Shown here in pieces: positions 61,853 through 64,000 of a stretch of 64,000 nt of DNA; position 1 is the first letter of the stretch, and each line of letters starts with the position of its first letter. The position numbers and the translations under genes were made by a program. Below the pieces are notes generated by a model. The model saw only the letters and a list, made by a program, of their open reading frames with translations, searched no databases and had not been told where the DNA came from. The stretch is from Idiomarina xiamenensis 10-D-4 (GTDB taxonomy: Bacteria > Pseudomonadota > Gammaproteobacteria > Enterobacterales > Alteromonadaceae), in NCBI RefSeq assembly GCF_000299895.1, contig NZ_AMRG01000004.1:156583-220582 (forward strand), written 5' to 3'.

Positions 61853-64000
61853 TTATTCGCTGTAAGCTTCACCTTCTTGCCACCATTTAGGCGCCGCTTC
61901 GCCCTTCAAATAATGGTCAAAAAATGCTTTCATTTTCAACGTGTAGTCGACCTTATTAGGATATTTTTTCAGGTGGTGCGGTTCGCCCTCGTACTGCAGC
62001 ATCACCACCGGCTTGTGTAAGCGGCGTAGCGCTAAATACAATTCGATCCCCTGCTCCCACGGTACAGCACCATCCTCGTCACCAAACTCAATCACTAATG
62101 GCGTATTGATGCGGTCGGCATAAAACACTGGCGAGTTTTCAATATAAAGCTGCGGCGCTTCGTATAAGGTTTTACCGATGCGACTTTGCGTTTGTTCATA
62201 CTGAAATTGTCGTGCTAACCCAGAGCCCCACCGAATACCGCTGTAAGCGCTGGTCATATTGGTCACCGGTGCACCGGCGACCGCCGCTTTAAAAATGTCG
62301 GTTTGGGTGATCACAAACGCCGTTTGATAACCCGACCAACTATGACCATGCAGCCCTATCGCATCAGGATCGGCAACGCCCATATCGACCAACTTCTGTA
62401 CCCCCGGTACTAGCGCTTGAGTTGCGCTGGCGCCGGGCTCACCGACGGTAAACTTAACGTCGGGTAAAAAGACCGCATAACCATTGCTGGTGTAAAACGG
62501 AAAGTTGGGGCGATGATTAACCTTCATTTCGTTAAATTCATACAACCGTTGCGAGAAAAATCGGTAGTAATAAACCAACACCGGATAGCGCTTACCGGGC
62601 TCGTAATTGGCCGGTTTGATCAAGACGCCTTGCAGCGGCTCACCGTTGCTTGACGTCCACTCCACCAACTCGCTGGAACCCCACGCAAACTGATCGATTT
62701 GCGGATTCAAATCGGTCACTTGGTGCGGTTGTGCAAAACGGTGATCAGTAACCCACAAATCAGGAAACTGCTGAAAATCTTGCTCGCTAAACAGCAATAC
62801 ATCAGCATCCTTAGCCGCTTTTACAAAATCGTACTTTTTATTTTTTTCAATCAGCTGGCTCAGCGCGCGTTGATCGACTTCTAAGCGATAAAAACCAAAA
62901 TGCTTGTCGCTGGTTGAATAGGCGCGTAGCAGCGGCGTATCGCTCAGCGTCAGTCGCTCTGGCTGCGTATCTACTAGCCGATATTGTAGTTGCTGCTGAC
63001 GGCCTTGACCTTGAGTTAAGTTAATGGCTTTACCGGCCGGGGTAATTTGCCATACGTCATACTTATCATAGGTAATAAAACCAGCATCATCGGCTAACCA
63101 ACCGGCAATCCCGTAACCAGACGCCGGGCGTGGATAGTCGTGATCTTCATCAGCCCAACTTATTCCCTCAGGCGCAACAACATCGCTTTGTTGCTGACGT
63201 CGGCTATCATAAATATGTAATTGGTTATCGCTGTACCACGCGACATAGCGACCCGATGGTGACAGCGAACGGTCAAAATAGCTGGATAAACGTGACGTCA
63301 CTAACTGCCGTTTACCATTATTTAAATCAACCCAATACAAATCGTGGTAAAAGCCATCCCAAGTCATTTCTTGCAAGTAAGGGTCGCTGTCTTGCAGTAG
63401 CGCTGCATGGCGGTTTTCGCTAATGTTCAAATCGTCGCTGCGTTTGCTAGCAAGCAACTGATAGCGCTCATCATCGACCCAATAAACGCCGCTTACGGTT
63501 TGCTGCTGACGATCTTTATAGGTCAACTTTTCTTGCGGCTTAATACGCGCGTCGTCAGCATGCCAAACTTGCAGTTCGCGCTTAGCCAATAACGCCTCAA
63601 CATCATAAATGTCATCACTTTTTTCGTTATTAGTGGCAACATTACTAGGCTGCGGTTGCAAACCAAAGAACAGGCGTGTCTGTTGCCCGCTGTTTTTGCT
63701 AAAACGCGGCAGGCTATTTTTACTCACCACTAAGGTCTGCCCGGCTTGTTTAATACGCGGGCTAATAGCTAACGCTTGTTGTTGCCCGTAGCGCCAATAC
63801 AACACCCGGTAATCGTCTTGATTATCGGCGTCTTTAGCCGACATTTTGACCAACGCCGCTAACTGTTTGCCATCATCGGCAAAGCGTAAGTCGATGACCT
63901 CGGCAAGGTCGCTGGCTAAGGTCAGCTGTGACTGATTTTGCGTGTTAATGACGCGTAGTTGATATTGCTGCTGTTGCTCATCCGCCGCAGCGCTGGCCTC
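61853..64000 (-). CDS. S9 family peptidase (prolyl oligopeptidase type), N-terminal part off right edge
   Basis: The frame stays open to the end of the window, so about 715 C-terminal codons are seen and the true start lies outside; an apparent start at 63853 is internal. A beta-propeller-like region precedes an alpha/beta hydrolase domain with the catalytic Ser in LHGHSWSGYQTAFV, about 165 residues from the C terminus. The Asp is in EFGDEDGAVPWEQG and the His in YEGEPHHLKKYPNK. Similar proteins are often secreted; the signal peptide is not visible here. Confidence 0.9.
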   Translation of the reverse strand, partial: EASAAADEQQQQYQLRVINTQNQSQLTLASDLAEVIDLRFADDGKQLAALVKMSAKDADNQDDYRVLYWRYGQQQALAISPRIKQAGQTLVVSKNSLPRFSKNSGQQTRLFFGLQPQPSNVATNNEKSDDIYDVEALLAKRELQVWHADDARIKPQEKLTYKDRQQQTVSGVYWVDDERYQLLASKRSDDLNISENRHAALLQDSDPYLQEMTWDGFYHDLYWVDLNNGKRQLVTSRLSSYFDRSLSPSGRYVAWYSDNQLHIYDSRRQQQSDVVAPEGISWADEDHDYPRPASGYGIAGWLADDAGFITYDKYDVWQITPAGKAINLTQGQGRQQQLQYRLVDTQPERLTLSDTPLLRAYSTSDKHFGFYRLEVDQRALSQLIEKNKKYDFVKAAKDADVLLFSEQDFQQFPDLWVTDHRFAQPHQVTDLNPQIDQFAWGSSELVEWTSSNGEPLQGVLIKPANYEPGKRYPVLVYYYRFFSQRLYEFNEMKVNHRPNFPFYTSNGYAVFLPDVKFTVGEPGASATQALVPGVQKLVDMGVADPDAIGLHGHSWSGYQTAFVITQTDIFKAAVAGAPVTNMTSAYSGIRWGSGLARQFQYEQTQSRIGKTLYEAPQLYIENSPVFYADRINTPLVIEFGDEDGAVPWEQGIELYLALRRLHKPVVMLQYEGEPHHLKKYPNKVDYTLKMKAFFDHYLKGEAAPKWWQEGEAYSE

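Noticed and set aside
63853..63853. Start of the S9 peptidase at 63853
   Set aside because: It is a TTG inside a frame that remains open to the window edge with normal protein composition upstream, so the real start is outside.
1..64000. tRNA, rRNA, insertion sequences or prophage
   Set aside because: I looked for clover-leaf arms with CCA ends, transposase motifs and phage genes across the window and saw none that I could support.

Overview
The window is a gene-dense chromosomal stretch from a gammaproteobacterium, most probably of the order Alteromonadales (Shewanella/Idiomarina-like). The assignment rests on gene order as well as gene content: rseP-dxr-cdsA-uppS-frr-pyrH-tsf-rpsB diverging from map-glnD-dapD, the truC/yqcC/DUF3549/DUF3301 group, syd diverging from queF, ppnN, and a full liu leucine-degradation operon behind a MerR-type LiuR. 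Genus level is inference. No phage, transposase, CRISPR array, tRNA or rRNA was seen. Proteins are unusually glutamine-rich throughout.

Layout. 1-6480 (minus): translation, nucleotide and envelope housekeeping operon, with strong hairpin terminators after tsf and after frr. 6864-11174 (plus): map, glnD, dapD. 11193-19368: mostly small conserved proteins (truC, yqcC, DUF3549, DUF3301, DUF962, GNAT, a DUF3192 lipoprotein, syd, queF, an M61 peptidase), with an unexplained structured non-coding stretch at 13886-14160. 19669-26046 (plus): diguanylate cyclase, ppnN, a second DUF3192 protein, a frameshifted unknown gene, and an NAD-type isocitrate dehydrogenase. 26135-29583 (minus): rlmM, DUF423, an alpha/beta hydrolase and gcvA in a tightly overlapping run.

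Central metabolic island, 29716-51634. The minus-strand mmsA/acyl-CoA dehydrogenase/3-hydroxyisobutyryl-CoA hydrolase/mmsB/SDR operon degrades valine and isoleucine; an AraC regulator resembling MmsR diverges from it and is coupled to an EamA exporter. Thiolase and liuR diverge around a perfect 16-bp palindrome that sits inside a 19-bp promoter spacer, the classic MerR arrangement. liuR-liuA-liuB-liuC-liuD-liuE plus acetoacetyl-CoA synthetase take isovaleryl-CoA to acetyl-CoA. A GGDEF-EAL protein and ETF-ubiquinone oxidoreductase follow; the latter takes the electrons from the acyl-CoA dehydrogenases via ETF.

51815-64000: H-NS, an RcsF-like lipoprotein, a DUF4097-type periplasmic protein, trmO, a proline-tRNA ligase with a shortened editing domain, a paired periplasmic nucleotide phosphodiesterase and e(P4)-type phosphatase, gpt, a 2Fe-2S ferredoxin, an ATP-NAD kinase-like protein, a 47-residue entericidin-like lipoprotein, epmC, and an S9 peptidase running off the right edge. 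No wholly new multi-gene defence or mobile system was found. The best second-look items are the structured non-coding stretch at 13886-14160, the LiuR promoter architecture, the reduced ProRS editing domain, the frameshifted gene at 23240-24780 and the NPP/e(P4) pair.
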